In this document: in pieces, positions 8,798 to 18,038 of the stretch | How the letters are laid out: the number at the start of each line of letters is the position of its first letter | Position numbering within the stretch: position 1 is the stretch's first letter | Origin: Tepidiphilus succinatimandens | GTDB taxonomy: Bacteria; Pseudomonadota; Gammaproteobacteria; Burkholderiales; Rhodocyclaceae | DNA length: 64,000 nt | Direction of reading: 5' to 3' | Assembly: GCF_006503695.1 (NCBI RefSeq) | Contig: NZ_SBIK01000008.1 | Coordinates: 1 to 64,000, forward strand | The notes under the pieces: model-generated | What the model was told of the DNA's origin: nothing | The model's database searches: none | Seen by the model: only the letters and a program-made list of their open reading frames with translations | Program-made: the position numbers and the translations under genes

Positions 8798-10241
8798 CTA
8801 TACCGGCGCGCGCCGGCTGATACACCGCCACGTCCAGCCCGCGCTCGGCGAGCGCCCGGCCGTGCCACTGGCTCAGCAGCCCGCGGTCGCAGTAGAGCAG
8901 ATAGCGCCGCGCCTCGGGTAGCTTCGCTTCGCGCAGGGCAAAGAAGGGAATCGCCAGGTCGGCTTCGGGCAGCGGCGCTTCGTCGGCGAGTTCGGGCGGA
9001 CGAATGTCGATGAGGATCTCGCCGGGGGTTTTCTGCGTCACCACGGGCAGCGCCTCACCGGCCTCGGGCGGCGCGGCGAGCGCCTCGATCTTCCAGGTTT
9101 TGCGCGCGGCGAGCGCCCGGTCGAGCACCGTGAAGTCGAAGTTTTGCTCCAGCTCGGCGAGCCGCTCGAAGGAGCCGTGGATCACCGGTCGCCTGGAGAT
9201 GACGGCGCAGTGTTCCGGCAGATGCTCGGCAAAAGAGCGCGTGCCGATGCGCTCGGCCCAGGCGATGATTTCGTTCTTGTGTAGCGCCACCACCGGGCGC
9301 ACCACCAGCTTGTCGGTGGCCCGGTCGATGAGGGCGAGGTTTCTCAGCGTCTGGCTCGAGACCTGGGCGAGGCTCTCGCCGGTCACCAGCGCGTCGAGCC
9401 CGAGCTCGTCGGCCAGGCGGCTCGCGGCCATCAGCATCAGGCGCTTGAGCATCACGCCCATGTAGCCTTCGCGCACGTCGGCAAGCAGCCGCTCGATCAC
9501 TTCGCCAAAAGGCACGGAGATGAAGAGCGCTGGATGCGAGCGGGCGTAGCGTTGCCACAGGTAGTGGCACACCTGCTGCACCGCCGCTTCGTGCTCGGCC
9601 CCGCCCAGGTCGAAGAAGACGAAGTGCGTCTTGATCCCCCGGCGCAGCATGAGGAATGCGGCCACGCTCGAGTCGAACCCGCCGGAGACGAGGGCGAGCG
9701 CTTCGCCCTGCGCGCCCAGCGGAAACCCCCCAAGCCCTTTCTCGCGCGCCTCGACGAGTTCGAGCACTTCACCCGAGAGCTCGATCGCCACCGTGACTTC
9801 GGGGTGCGTGAGATCGACTTTGGCCCCGGGAGCAGCGGCAAGGAGCGCGGCGCCCGCCGTGCGTTCGAGTTCGAGCGAGGTGAAGGCATGGCGCCCCTTG
9901 CGCTTGGCGCGCACGGCAAAGGTCTTGCCGGCCACCCAGGGCGCGGCGACCGCGGCCACGGCTTGGGCCACGGCCTGCGGCGAGACCTCGGCCAAAGGGA
10001 GCTCCCGCACGCGCAGCACGAGATCGATGCCGGGGGTGTCGCACAGCCGCTGCTGCAGCCGCGCGCCGTCCTCATCGGCCACTTCGACCTCGATCTTGTC
10101 CCAGAAGCGGCGCACGCGGCAGACGATGCCGTCTTTCTCGGCCAGACGCCGCACGTTGTCGGCGAGGATCTTGGTCATCGTCTTGCGCACCGAAGTGCTC
10201 TTGATGATGATCTCGGGGGAGAGCTTGAGAAGGAAACGCAT
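8769..10241 (-). CDS. thiI: tRNA uracil 4-sulfurtransferase ThiI with rhodanese domain
   Basis: A 490-residue enzyme making 4-thiouridine at tRNA position 8 and passing sulfur to thiamine thiazole synthesis. It has an N-terminal ferredoxin-like and THUMP region (about 1-165), a PP-loop ATPase with SGGFDSS (186-192), the cysteine C345 in LPEHCAVISRRP, and a C-terminal rhodanese domain with the persulfide cysteine C451 in YCDRG. The last ten codons (IVAPEFETPV) are encoded by the end of the IS3 fragment, so the natural C-terminus was replaced just after the rhodanese fold. The protein is probably still active. Confidence 0.93.
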   Translation of the reverse strand: MRFLLKLSPEIIIKSTSVRKTMTKILADNVRRLAEKDGIVCRVRRFWDKIEVEVADEDGARLQQRLCDTPGIDLVLRVRELPLAEVSPQAVAQAVAAVAAPWVAGKTFAVRAKRKGRHAFTSLELERTAGAALLAAAPGAKVDLTHPEVTVAIELSGEVLELVEAREKGLGGFPLGAQGEALALVSGGFDSSVAAFLMLRRGIKTHFVFFDLGGAEHEAAVQQVCHYLWQRYARSHPALFISVPFGEVIERLLADVREGYMGVMLKRLMLMAASRLADELGLDALVTGESLAQVSSQTLRNLALIDRATDKLVVRPVVALHKNEIIAWAERIGTRSFAEHLPEHCAVISRRPVIHGSFERLAELEQNFDFTVLDRALAARKTWKIEALAAPPEAGEALPVVTQKTPGEILIDIRPPELADEAPLPEADLAIPFFALREAKLPEARRYLLYCDRGLLSQWHGRALAERGLDVAVYQPARAGIVAPEFETPV

Positions 10242-10369
10242 TCTGGGATGGTCGGAAAAGGGAAGGGGCGATTCTAGCAGTGCAGCCGGCGAAGCGTGTC
10301 GCTGCGGCGCGCTGGAATGGTCTTCGTCTTCTATACTTCCTTTTGCCCTTCCGACCGGCGAGCCCAGCC

Positions 10370-12907
10370 ATGTCCGACGCCCCGCGCGATGCCTACTGGT
10401 CCTGGCCGCTGGAGCGGCTGTTGCAGGCGCTGGCGAGTGAACCCACTGGATTGAGCTCGGCCGAGGCTGCCCGGCGCCTGGCCGAACACGGCCCGAACCG
10501 CCTGCCAGACGGCCCGACGCTCGCCCCCGCGGCGCTGCTGCTCAAGCAGTTCATCGACCCGCTGGTGTTGATCCTGGTGTTCGCCGCGCTGGTGTCGGCG
10601 TACCTGCGCGAGTGGCTGGACGCCGGCATCGTGCTCGGCATCGTGCTCGGCAGCGGCGGGCTTGGTTTCTTGCAGGAATACCGCGCCTTCACGGCGGTGG
10701 CGGCGCTGCGAGCACGGGTGGCGGTGCGGGTGACGGTGCTGCGCGACGGCGCGCCAGTGAGCCTGCCGGCCGAGGCGGTGGTTCCGGGAGACGTGGTGCT
10801 GCTGGCCGCCGGCAGCCTGATTCCGGCCGACGGCGTGCTGCTGGAGGCGAAGGATTTTTTCGTCACCGAGGCGGTGCTGACCGGCGAGACCTTTCCGGTC
10901 GAGAAAACGCCCGGCACGGCACCGCCGGATGCGCCGCTCGCGCAGCGCCACAACATGGTGTTCATGGGCACCTCGGTGCGCAGCGGTACCGCGCGGGCGC
11001 TGATCGTGGAAACCGGCGCGCGCACGGCGTTCGGCGCCATCGCCCAGCGCCTGCGCCGCCGCGCACCGCCGACCGAATTCGAGCTCAGCCTGCGCCGCTT
11101 CGGTGCGCTGCTCACGCAGGCCATGGTGGCGCTCACGCTGGCGGTGTTCGCCATCAACGTGTACTTCGCGCGGCCGGTGGTGGAGGCGCTGCTCTTTTCG
11201 GTGGCGCTGGCGGTGGGGCTGTCGCCGGAGCTGCTGCCGGCCATCATGACCATCACGCTCGCCCACGGCGCGCGCGCCATGGCCCGGCAGGGCGTGATCG
11301 TGCGGCGTCTGGCGGCGATCGAGAACCTCGGCAGCATGGACGTGCTGTGCACCGACAAGACCGGCACGCTGACGGCGGGCGTGATCCGCCTCGACGGCGC
11401 ACTCGGCACCGACGGCGAGCCCTCGGCCCGGGTGGCGCGGCTCGCTTACCTCAACGCCCACTTCGAAACCGGCATCGACAACCCGCTCGACGCCGCCATC
11501 GAGGCGGCCGGCGCACCGCCCGGGCTCGACCCCGCCGCCTGGCGCAAGCTCGATGAAATCCCCTACGACTTTCTGCGCAAGCGCCTGTCCATCGTCGCCG
11601 CCGGCCCGGATGGCGCGCCCCTGCTGCTGACCAAGGGCGCCTTCGCCACGGTGCTTGCGGTGTGCGGGCGCCTGCGCGCTGGCGAGACCGAAATTCCCCT
11701 GGACGACGCGCAAAAAGCCGCCCTCGAACGGCGCTTCGCCGCCTGGAGCGAACAGGGCTACCGCGTGCTCGGGGTGGCGAGCCGGCGGCTCGACGCCAAG
11801 CCCGCCTACCACGCGAGCGACGAGGCGGACCTGTGCTTCGAGGGCTTTCTGCTGTTCTTCGACCCGCCCAAGCCTGGCATCGAGCGCACGCTGGCCGAAC
11901 TCAAACGCTTGGGCGTGGCCATCAAGATCATCACCGGCGACAACCGCCTGGTGGCGGCGCACCTGGCGCGCGAGGTCGGCATCGCCGAACCGGTGGTACT
12001 GACCGGCGCGCAGATCGACGACATGCGCGACGAGGCGCTGTGGCAGCGCGCGGTCCACACGGACCTGTTCGCCGAGGTCGACCCGAACCAGAAAGAGCGC
12101 CTGATCCTGGCCTTGAAGCGCTCCGGCCACGTGGTGGGGTATCTGGGCGACGGCATCAACGACGCGCCGGCGCTGCACGCCGCCGATGCCGGCATCTCGG
12201 TCGATCAGGCGGTGGACGTGGCCAAGCAGGCGGCCGATTTCGTGCTGCTGCAGCATGATCTCGACGTGCTGTGCCGCGGCATCGAATTCGGCCGCAGCAC
12301 TTTTGCCAACACGCTCAAGTACATCTACACCACCACCAGCGCCAACTTCGGCAACATGATCAGCATGGCGGCGGCCAGCCTGTTTCTGCCGTTTCTGCCG
12401 CTGCTGCCCAAGCAGATCCTGCTGAATAATTTCCTGTCGGACCTGCCGGCCATGGGCATCGCCACCGACCGGGTGGACGAAGAAGCCGTGCAGACGCCGC
12501 ACCGCTGGAACGTGGCCGCCATCCGCCGCTTCATGATCACCTTCGGCCTCATCAGCTCGGTGTTCGACGGCCTCACGTTTGCGCTGCTGCTGTGGCTGAC
12601 CGACGGCGCGCCGGCGCACTTTCGCACCGGCTGGTTCGTGGAATCGCTGCTCACCGAGCTGTGGGTGCTGCTGGTGGTGCGCACCGCCCGGCCGGCCTGG
12701 CGCAGCCGGCCGGGCACGCTGCTGTGGCGGCTGACGCTGCTGCTGACCGGCGTGACGCTCGCGCTGCCCTACCTGCCGGGCAGCGGCGCGCTGTTCGAGT
12801 TCACGCCGCTGCCGGGCGACGTGCTGGCGGCGGTGCTGGCGATCACCGCGGCGTATCTCATATGCACAGAATTGGCCAAGCGGCGCTTCTTTGCCGGCTT
12901 GACGTGA
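10370..12907 (+). CDS. mgtA: P-type Mg2+ ATPase (MgtA/MgtB type IIIB)
   Basis: An 845-residue P-type ATPase importing Mg2+. The phosphorylated aspartate is D329 in CTDKTGTLT, the phosphatase loop is VLTGETFPVEK, and the hinge motif is [10 protein letters not shown]. Membrane segment 4 reads LSPELLPAIMTITLAHGA, the P-IIIB version rather than the CPx or Ca2+ pump type. The start at 10370 is preferred over an upstream in-frame codon because homology begins there. TATACT at 10332-10337 could be its -10 element. It is divergent from thiI and followed by galE 96 bp downstream. Confidence 0.88.
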   Translation: MSDAPRDAYWSWPLERLLQALASEPTGLSSAEAARRLAEHGPNRLPDGPTLAPAALLLKQFIDPLVLILVFAALVSAYLREWLDAGIVLGIVLGSGGLGFLQEYRAFTAVAALRARVAVRVTVLRDGAPVSLPAEAVVPGDVVLLAAGSLIPADGVLLEAKDFFVTEAVLTGETFPVEKTPGTAPPDAPLAQRHNMVFMGTSVRSGTARALIVETGARTAFGAIAQRLRRRAPPTEFELSLRRFGALLTQAMVALTLAVFAINVYFARPVVEALLFSVALAVGLSPELLPAIMTITLAHGARAMARQGVIVRRLAAIENLGSMDVLCTDKTGTLTAGVIRLDGALGTDGEPSARVARLAYLNAHFETGIDNPLDAAIEAAGAPPGLDPAAWRKLDEIPYDFLRKRLSIVAAGPDGAPLLLTKGAFATVLAVCGRLRAGETEIPLDDAQKAALERRFAAWSEQGYRVLGVASRRLDAKPAYHASDEADLCFEGFLLFFDPPKPGIERTLAELKRLGVAIKIITGDNRLVAAHLAREVGIAEPVVLTGAQIDDMRDEALWQRAVHTDLFAEVDPNQKERLILALKRSGHVVGYLGDGINDAPALHAADAGISVDQAVDVAKQAADFVLLQHDLDVLCRGIEFGRSTFANTLKYIYTTTSANFGNMISMAAASLFLPFLPLLPKQILLNNFLSDLPAMGIATDRVDEEAVQTPHRWNVAAIRRFMITFGLISSVFDGLTFALLLWLTDGAPAHFRTGWFVESLLTELWVLLVVRTARPAWRSRPGTLLWRLTLLLTGVTLALPYLPGSGALFEFTPLPGDVLAAVLAITAAYLICTELAKRRFFAGLT

Positions 12908-13003
12908 CAAACATGCACGCATGACCGGCGTGTTCCGTGCGGCTGTTCCGGGCAGGGCCTTTTCACGGTAATCTCGCTTTTTTCCTTACCCAGAGAAGAC
13001 CGG

Positions 13004-14029
13004 ATGAAGGTGCTGGTGACCGGCGCGGCCGGCTATATCGGTTCGCATACCTGCGTGGAACTCTTGATGGCGGGCCACGAAGTGGTGGCGCTCGACAATT
13101 TCTCCAACAGCCACCCTGAAGCGCTCGCGCGCGTGGCCGAACTGGCCAGGCGCGCGCCGACGGTGATCGAGGCCGATGTGCGCGACCGCGACACGCTCGT
13201 GCGCGTGCTCGAGCGGCACGGCTGCACGGCGGTGATCCACTTCGCCGGCTTGAAGGCCGTGGGCGAATCGGTGGCGCAGCCGCTCGCCTATTACGACAAC
13301 AACGTGCTCGGTACCCTGCGGCTGCTGGAGGCGATGCAGGCGTGCGGCGTGAAGACCCTCGTCTTCAGCTCCTCGGCCACGGTCTATGGCGAGCCGCAAC
13401 GTCTGCCGCTCACCGAAGATCACCCCTTGAGCGCCACCAACCCGTACGGCCGCACCAAGCTCGTGGTCGAAGAGATGCTGCGCGACCTCTTCCGCGCTCA
13501 GCCCGACTGGCGCATCGCCCTGTTGCGCTACTTCAACCCTGTGGGCGCGCATCCTTCCGGGCGCATCGGCGAGGATCCGGGCGGCGTGCCCAACAACCTC
13601 ATGCCCTACGTGGCCCAGGTGGCGGTGGGTCGGCTGCCGAAACTGCGCGTCTTCGGCAACGACTACCCCACGCCCGACGGCACGGGGGTGCGCGATTACC
13701 TGCACGTGGTCGACCTGGCGCTGGGGCACTTGGCGGCGCTGCGCACGCTCGCCGCCGAACCGCCGCAATGCCTGGCGGTGAACCTCGGGACGGGCCGGGG
13801 CCATAGCGTGCTCGAGCTCGTGCGCGCCTTCGAGCAGGCGAGCGGCCGCACGATCCCTTACGAGATCGTTCCACGCCGCCCCGGCGACGTCGCCGCCTGC
13901 TGGGCCGACCCGAGCCTGGCGGCCGAGCGCCTCGGTTGGCGTGCCACCCGCGGGATCGAGGAGATGTGCCGCGACGCCTGGCGCTGGCAGCAGGCCAATC
14001 CCCATGGCTACTCGAAGACCGGAGGATAA
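13004..14029 (+). CDS. galE: UDP-glucose 4-epimerase
   Basis: A 341-residue extended short-chain dehydrogenase interconverting UDP-glucose and UDP-galactose for cell-surface polysaccharide. The NAD-binding [10 protein letters not shown] lies at residues 6-15, the catalytic Ser/Thr region is FSSSATVYG and the catalytic tyrosine Y148 is in [19 protein letters not shown] and [14 protein letters not shown] are family signatures. Length is normal. No other sugar-nucleotide gene adjoins it. Confidence 0.95.
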   Translation: MKVLVTGAAGYIGSHTCVELLMAGHEVVALDNFSNSHPEALARVAELARRAPTVIEADVRDRDTLVRVLERHGCTAVIHFAGLKAVGESVAQPLAYYDNNVLGTLRLLEAMQACGVKTLVFSSSATVYGEPQRLPLTEDHPLSATNPYGRTKLVVEEMLRDLFRAQPDWRIALLRYFNPVGAHPSGRIGEDPGGVPNNLMPYVAQVAVGRLPKLRVFGNDYPTPDGTGVRDYLHVVDLALGHLAALRTLAAEPPQCLAVNLGTGRGHSVLELVRAFEQASGRTIPYEIVPRRPGDVAACWADPSLAAERLGWRATRGIEEMCRDAWRWQQANPHGYSKTGG

Positions 14030-14055
14030 AGGGATTCATATGGCAAGTCTTTGAT

Positions 14056-14090
14056 GTTTTATATAAAACTCATGTCTTGCGGGGTAGAAT
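14056..14090 (+). promoter_or_regulatory. AT-rich palindrome and -10-like element upstream of acetyl-CoA hydrolase
   Basis: GTTTTATATAAAAC at 14056-14069 is a perfect 14-bp palindrome in otherwise GC-rich sequence, followed by TAGAAT at 14085-14090, a good -10 match 31 bases before the ATG. The palindrome covers the region where a -35 would sit, so it may bind a regulator. No hexamer close to TTGACA is found at the right distance, which would fit an activated promoter. Confidence 0.4.
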
Positions 14091-14121
14091 CGCCCGGTCT
14101 CCCTTCCTCTTTTCCTGGACC

Positions 14122-15684
14122 ATGAGCGTGAACGACCGTATCCTCAACGCGCAGCTGCGCGGCAAGATCATGTCGGCCGACGAGGCCGCGGCCCTGATTC
14201 CTTCTGGCGTGAACGTCGGTATGAGTGGCTTCACCGGCGCAGGCTATCCCAAAGTGGTGCCCGCGGCGTTGGCCAAGCGCATCCTCGACGCGAACCTGCG
14301 CGGGCAGCGTTTCAAGATCAGCGTATGGACCGGCGCTTCCACCGCCCCCGAGCTCGACGGGGCCCTGGCCATGGTCGACGGCATCGAAATGCGCCTGCCC
14401 TACCAGTCCGACCCCACCTGCCGCAAGCGCATCAACGCCGGCGAGATGGAGTACATCGACATCCACCTCTCGCACGTGGCGCAGTTCGTCTGGGGCGGAT
14501 TCCTCGGCAAGCTCGACATCGCCGTGGTCGAGGTGGCGGGCGTCACCGAAGACGGCCTGCTGATTCCCTCCTCCTCGGTGGGCAACAACAAGACCTGGCT
14601 CGACCAGGCCGACAAGATCATCCTCGAGGTCAATGCCTGGCAGAATCCCGCGCTCGAGGGCATGCACGACATCTACTATGGCACGGCGCTGCCGCCGCAC
14701 CGCAAGCCCATTCCCATCCTCAAGGCGGCCGACCGCATCGGCATTCCCTACTACCGCGTCGATCTCGACAAGGTGATCGCGGTAGTGGAAACCAATCATC
14801 CCGACCGCAACACGCCCTTCTCCCCGCCCGACGAGAATTCGCGCCGCATCGCCGGCCACATCCTCGAATTCCTGCAACACGAGGTGAAAAAGGGGCGCCT
14901 GCCGGAAAACCTCCTGCCGCTGCAATCGGGCGTGGGCAACGTGGCGAACGCCGTGATGGCGGGGCTGCGCGACGGTCCCTTCGAGAATCTCACCGCCTAC
15001 ACGGAGGTGCTGCAAGACGGCATGCTCGAGCTGATCCGCTGCGGCAAGCTCACCTGCGCCTCGGCCACTTCCTTCTCCCTCAGCCCGGATGCGCTCACCG
15101 AGCTCAACGCCAACCTGAAAGACTTCAAGAACAAGATCCTGCTGCGGCCGCAGGAGATCTCGAACCACCCCGAAGTCATCCGGCGCCTGGGCGTCATCGC
15201 CATGAACGGGCTGATCGAGGCCGACATCTACGGCAATGTCAACTCGACCCACATCATGGGCACCTCGATCATGAACGGCATCGGCGGCTCGGGCGACTTC
15301 GCGCGCAACGCCTTCATCTCGATCTTCATGACGCCTTCGAGCGCCAAGGGCGGCACCATCTCCTGCATCGTGCCCATGGCCTCGCACGTGGATCACACCG
15401 AGCACGACGTACAGGTGATCGTCACCGAGCAGGGCCTGGCCGACCTGCGCGGGCTCTCGCCCAAGCAGCGCGCCCGCGTCATCATCGAGAACTGCGCCCA
15501 CCCCAACTTCAAGCCGGCGCTGCGCGAATACTTCGAGCGGGCACTGCGCTATTCGCCGGGCAAGCACACGCCGCACCTGCTCGACGAAGCCTTCACCTTC
15601 CTGCCCAACTGGATGGCGAACAAGGCCGCGCGCGAAGCCTGGCGCGACGATTCGCTGGTGCAGGCCGACGCCTGGCGCAAGTAA
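14122..15684 (+). CDS. Acetyl-CoA hydrolase / succinate:acetate CoA-transferase
   Basis: A 520-residue class I CoA-transferase of the Cat1/AarC/ScpC family, moving CoA between acetyl-CoA and succinate or acetate. The catalytic glutamate is in AYTEVLQDGML. The oxyanion-type loop GVGNVANAV and the C-terminal MGTSIMNGIGGSGDF and SHVDHTEHDVQVIVTEQG segments are diagnostic. The start at 14122 (MSVNDRIL) matches the family; the frame is open further upstream into galE. It may dispose of acetyl-CoA produced by the liu pathway or activate acetate. It has its own probable promoter. Confidence 0.9.
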   Translation: MSVNDRILNAQLRGKIMSADEAAALIPSGVNVGMSGFTGAGYPKVVPAALAKRILDANLRGQRFKISVWTGASTAPELDGALAMVDGIEMRLPYQSDPTCRKRINAGEMEYIDIHLSHVAQFVWGGFLGKLDIAVVEVAGVTEDGLLIPSSSVGNNKTWLDQADKIILEVNAWQNPALEGMHDIYYGTALPPHRKPIPILKAADRIGIPYYRVDLDKVIAVVETNHPDRNTPFSPPDENSRRIAGHILEFLQHEVKKGRLPENLLPLQSGVGNVANAVMAGLRDGPFENLTAYTEVLQDGMLELIRCGKLTCASATSFSLSPDALTELNANLKDFKNKILLRPQEISNHPEVIRRLGVIAMNGLIEADIYGNVNSTHIMGTSIMNGIGGSGDFARNAFISIFMTPSSAKGGTISCIVPMASHVDHTEHDVQVIVTEQGLADLRGLSPKQRARVIIENCAHPNFKPALREYFERALRYSPGKHTPHLLDEAFTFLPNWMANKAAREAWRDDSLVQADAWRK

Positions 15685-15711
15685 GGGAGCGCCCCGCCCG
15701 CGACGATTTCT

Positions 15712-16140
15712 TCACGAGATCTCGGTTGCCGCAACGGGGCCTCGAAGGGGCATCGCCTGCTCCGGCCGGAGGATGGCGAGCCGCGGCGCGATGCGGCGGT
15801 GCCGCGCGAGGCGCAAGAGCGCCTTGTCGCGGGTGAGGAGAAGCGGCGCGTAGGCGAGCGCGCAGACGAGGAATTTCTGGTCGTCGGGATCGCGGCAGCG
15901 CGCCGGGGCCTCCAGCTCGGGAAGAGGCAGCTCGCGCCGCAGCGCCGCGTAGGCGGTGCGCGCGGCGGCGGCGCGCTGGGGGTCGAACCCCTCGCGCGCG
16001 AGCACGCAGTGCCATTCGGCGATCATCGGCGGGGTGGCGACCGGGACGAGCCGGCCGCTAGCGAGCGCCGCAGCGAGCGGCGAAAGCGCAGGGTCCTCGA
16101 AGTACCACAGCGCGAGTGCGGCGTTGGTGTCGAGCACCAC
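15712..16140 (-). CDS. PIN-domain protein (putative VapC-like ribonuclease)
   Basis: About 142 residues starting VLDTNAALALWYFEDP, with a PIN-type first aspartate, EWHCVL, and RDPDDQKFLVCALAYAPLLLTRDK carrying the further acidic residues. These match the putative toxin component PIN family (COG1569). GTG at 16140 is used as start; an alternative CTG overlaps the phaC stop. It lies 38 bp downstream of phaC on the same strand, and no antitoxin gene is present, so it looks like an orphan. Its RNA target is unknown. Confidence 0.7.
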   Translation of the reverse strand: MVLDTNAALALWYFEDPALSPLAAALASGRLVPVATPPMIAEWHCVLAREGFDPQRAAAARTAYAALRRELPLPELEAPARCRDPDDQKFLVCALAYAPLLLTRDKALLRLARHRRIAPRLAILRPEQAMPLRGPVAATEIS

Positions 16141-16178
16141 CGCCGTCGCACCGACGGCGGTGGGGTTGCTTGCATCGT

Positions 16179-18011
16179 TCAGATGCGCACCTTGACGTAG
16201 GAGCCGGGAGCGTCCTCGATCACCGGGAGCTTCCCTTGGGCCGGGTCGCGCGCCGGCACGCGCGTGTCGTCCTGCGCCGCCAGCCATTCATTCCAGTTGG
16301 GCCACCACGAACCGGGGTGATGTTCGGCGCCGCGCAGCCATTCTTCCGGATCCTCGGGCAGCGGCGTGACCGGGTTGGTCCAGTAACCGTACTTGTTCGC
16401 CGAGGGTGGGTTGACGATGCCGGCGATGTGGCCCGAGCCGCCGAGCACGAAGCGCACCGGCGCGCCCGTGAGCCGGCGGGCACCCTTGTACGTGGTGCGC
16501 CACGGGGCGATGTGGTCCTCGACCGCGGAGATGAAGTAGCAGGGGTGCTTGATCTTGCCCAGGTCGATCGGCGTGCCGAGGATCTCGATTCCGCCCGGTT
16601 CGACGAGCTTGTTCTCGATGTACATCTTGCGCAGATAGAAGCTGTGCATCGCCGCAGGCATGCGGGTGGAGTCGGAGTTCCAGTACAGCAGGTCGAAGGG
16701 GAAGGGTTCCTTGCCGAGCAGGTAGTTGTTCACCACGAAGGACCAGATGAGGTCGTTGGCGCGCAGCATGTTGAAGGTGGTGGCCATCTCCGAGCCTTCG
16801 AGGTAGCCGCGCTCCTGCATCTTCTTCTCCAGCGCCGCCACGGTCTCGGGCGTGGTGAAAACGCCCAGTTCGCCCGGCTCGGAGAAATCGATGAGAGTGG
16901 TGAGGAAGGTGGTCGAACCCAGGCGCTTTTGCCGTTTGCCTGCCAGGCAGGCGGCAGCAGTGGCGAGCAGGGTGCCGCCCAGGCAGTAGCCGGCGGCATT
17001 GACGACGCGCTCGCCGGTCTGCTCCTCGATGGCGTCGAGCGCGGCGAGCACGCCTTTTTGCACGTAGTCTTCAAAGGTGGCCTGGGCGAGGCGCTCGTCG
17101 GGGTTCACCCAGGAGAGGATGAACACCGTGTGCCCTTGGTCGACCAGCCATTTGACGAGCGAATTCTGCGGCCTCAGGTCGAGGATGTAGTACTTGTTGA
17201 TCCACGGAGGGACGATGAGGAGCGGCCGCTTGTAGACCGTTTCCGTGGTGGGGGTGTACTGGATGAGCTGCATGAGCTCGGTCTGGTATACCACCTTGCC
17301 CGGGGTGGTGGCGATGTTCTTGCCCAGCTCGAAGGCGCTGGTATCGGTCATGCGGATGCGCAGCTGACCGCCGCCTTCTTCGAGGTCGCGCAGGAGATTT
17401 TTCAGCCCCCGGACGAGGTTCTGGCCGTGGGTGCGCAGGGTTTCGCGGAAGACTTCGGGGTTGGTGAGGGCGAAGTTCGACGGCGAGAGGGCATCGATGA
17501 AGTTGCGGGTGAAGAATTCGATGCGCTTCTTCGTGCGCTCGTCCGCGCCCTTGATGTCGCTGACGACCTCATGGATACGCCGCGCGGCGATGAGGTAGGA
17601 CTGCTTGATGTAGTCGAAGAGGAAGTGCTCTTCCCAGTCCGGGTCCTTGAAGCGGCGATCGCCCTTTTCCGGTTCGACCACGGGCGGAGTCTTCATGCCC
17701 ATGAGCTTGAGCATGGAGCGCTGCCACAGGGTGAAGTAGTCCCACATCAGGTTCATCTGCGCCTGGGCGAGACGGTAGGGGTTGGCGAGCAGCCGCGCCA
17801 TCATCTCCATGTAGGTCTGCGCGATGCCGACTTCGTCGGCCGGCGGATGGATTCCCTCCTTGAGCTGCTTGCGCATGGTCTCGCCCAGCAGCCGGGCGGC
17901 CCGCTCGGCCACTTCGGCGTAGATCTTCGCCATTTCCTGGGGGTTGGGGAACTCGGGGGTGACCGGCGGCGGGGCGGCCGGTTTTTGTGCTGGGGTCTGT
18001 GTCTCGCTCAT
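16179..18011 (-). CDS. phaC: Class I poly(3-hydroxyalkanoate) synthase
   Basis: A 610-residue enzyme polymerising hydroxyacyl-CoA into storage granules. The lipase-like box GYCLGG holds the catalytic C343; the aspartate is in SAVEDHIAPW and the histidine in GGSGHIAGIVNPP. The N-terminal region contains the PhaC_N domain, and the length fits class I (single-subunit) synthases. No phaA/phaB/phaP adjoins, but the MBL gene lies 27 bp upstream on the same strand and the LiuR region lies beyond. A link to acetoacetate and acetyl-CoA from leucine breakdown is inferred. Confidence 0.95.
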   Translation of the reverse strand: MSETQTPAQKPAAPPPVTPEFPNPQEMAKIYAEVAERAARLLGETMRKQLKEGIHPPADEVGIAQTYMEMMARLLANPYRLAQAQMNLMWDYFTLWQRSMLKLMGMKTPPVVEPEKGDRRFKDPDWEEHFLFDYIKQSYLIAARRIHEVVSDIKGADERTKKRIEFFTRNFIDALSPSNFALTNPEVFRETLRTHGQNLVRGLKNLLRDLEEGGGQLRIRMTDTSAFELGKNIATTPGKVVYQTELMQLIQYTPTTETVYKRPLLIVPPWINKYYILDLRPQNSLVKWLVDQGHTVFILSWVNPDERLAQATFEDYVQKGVLAALDAIEEQTGERVVNAAGYCLGGTLLATAAACLAGKRQKRLGSTTFLTTLIDFSEPGELGVFTTPETVAALEKKMQERGYLEGSEMATTFNMLRANDLIWSFVVNNYLLGKEPFPFDLLYWNSDSTRMPAAMHSFYLRKMYIENKLVEPGGIEILGTPIDLGKIKHPCYFISAVEDHIAPWRTTYKGARRLTGAPVRFVLGGSGHIAGIVNPPSANKYGYWTNPVTPLPEDPEEWLRGAEHHPGSWWPNWNEWLAAQDDTRVPARDPAQGKLPVIEDAPGSYVKVRI

Positions 18012-18038
18012 CTTTGTTCCCTTGGTGCTCGTTCTCGT

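Noticed and set aside
10331-12922. 863-codon open frame on the minus strand opposite the Mg ATPase gene
   Set aside because: It is antisense to a clear P-type ATPase, has a Gln/Arg/His-rich composition typical of GC-driven shadow frames, and shows no domain.
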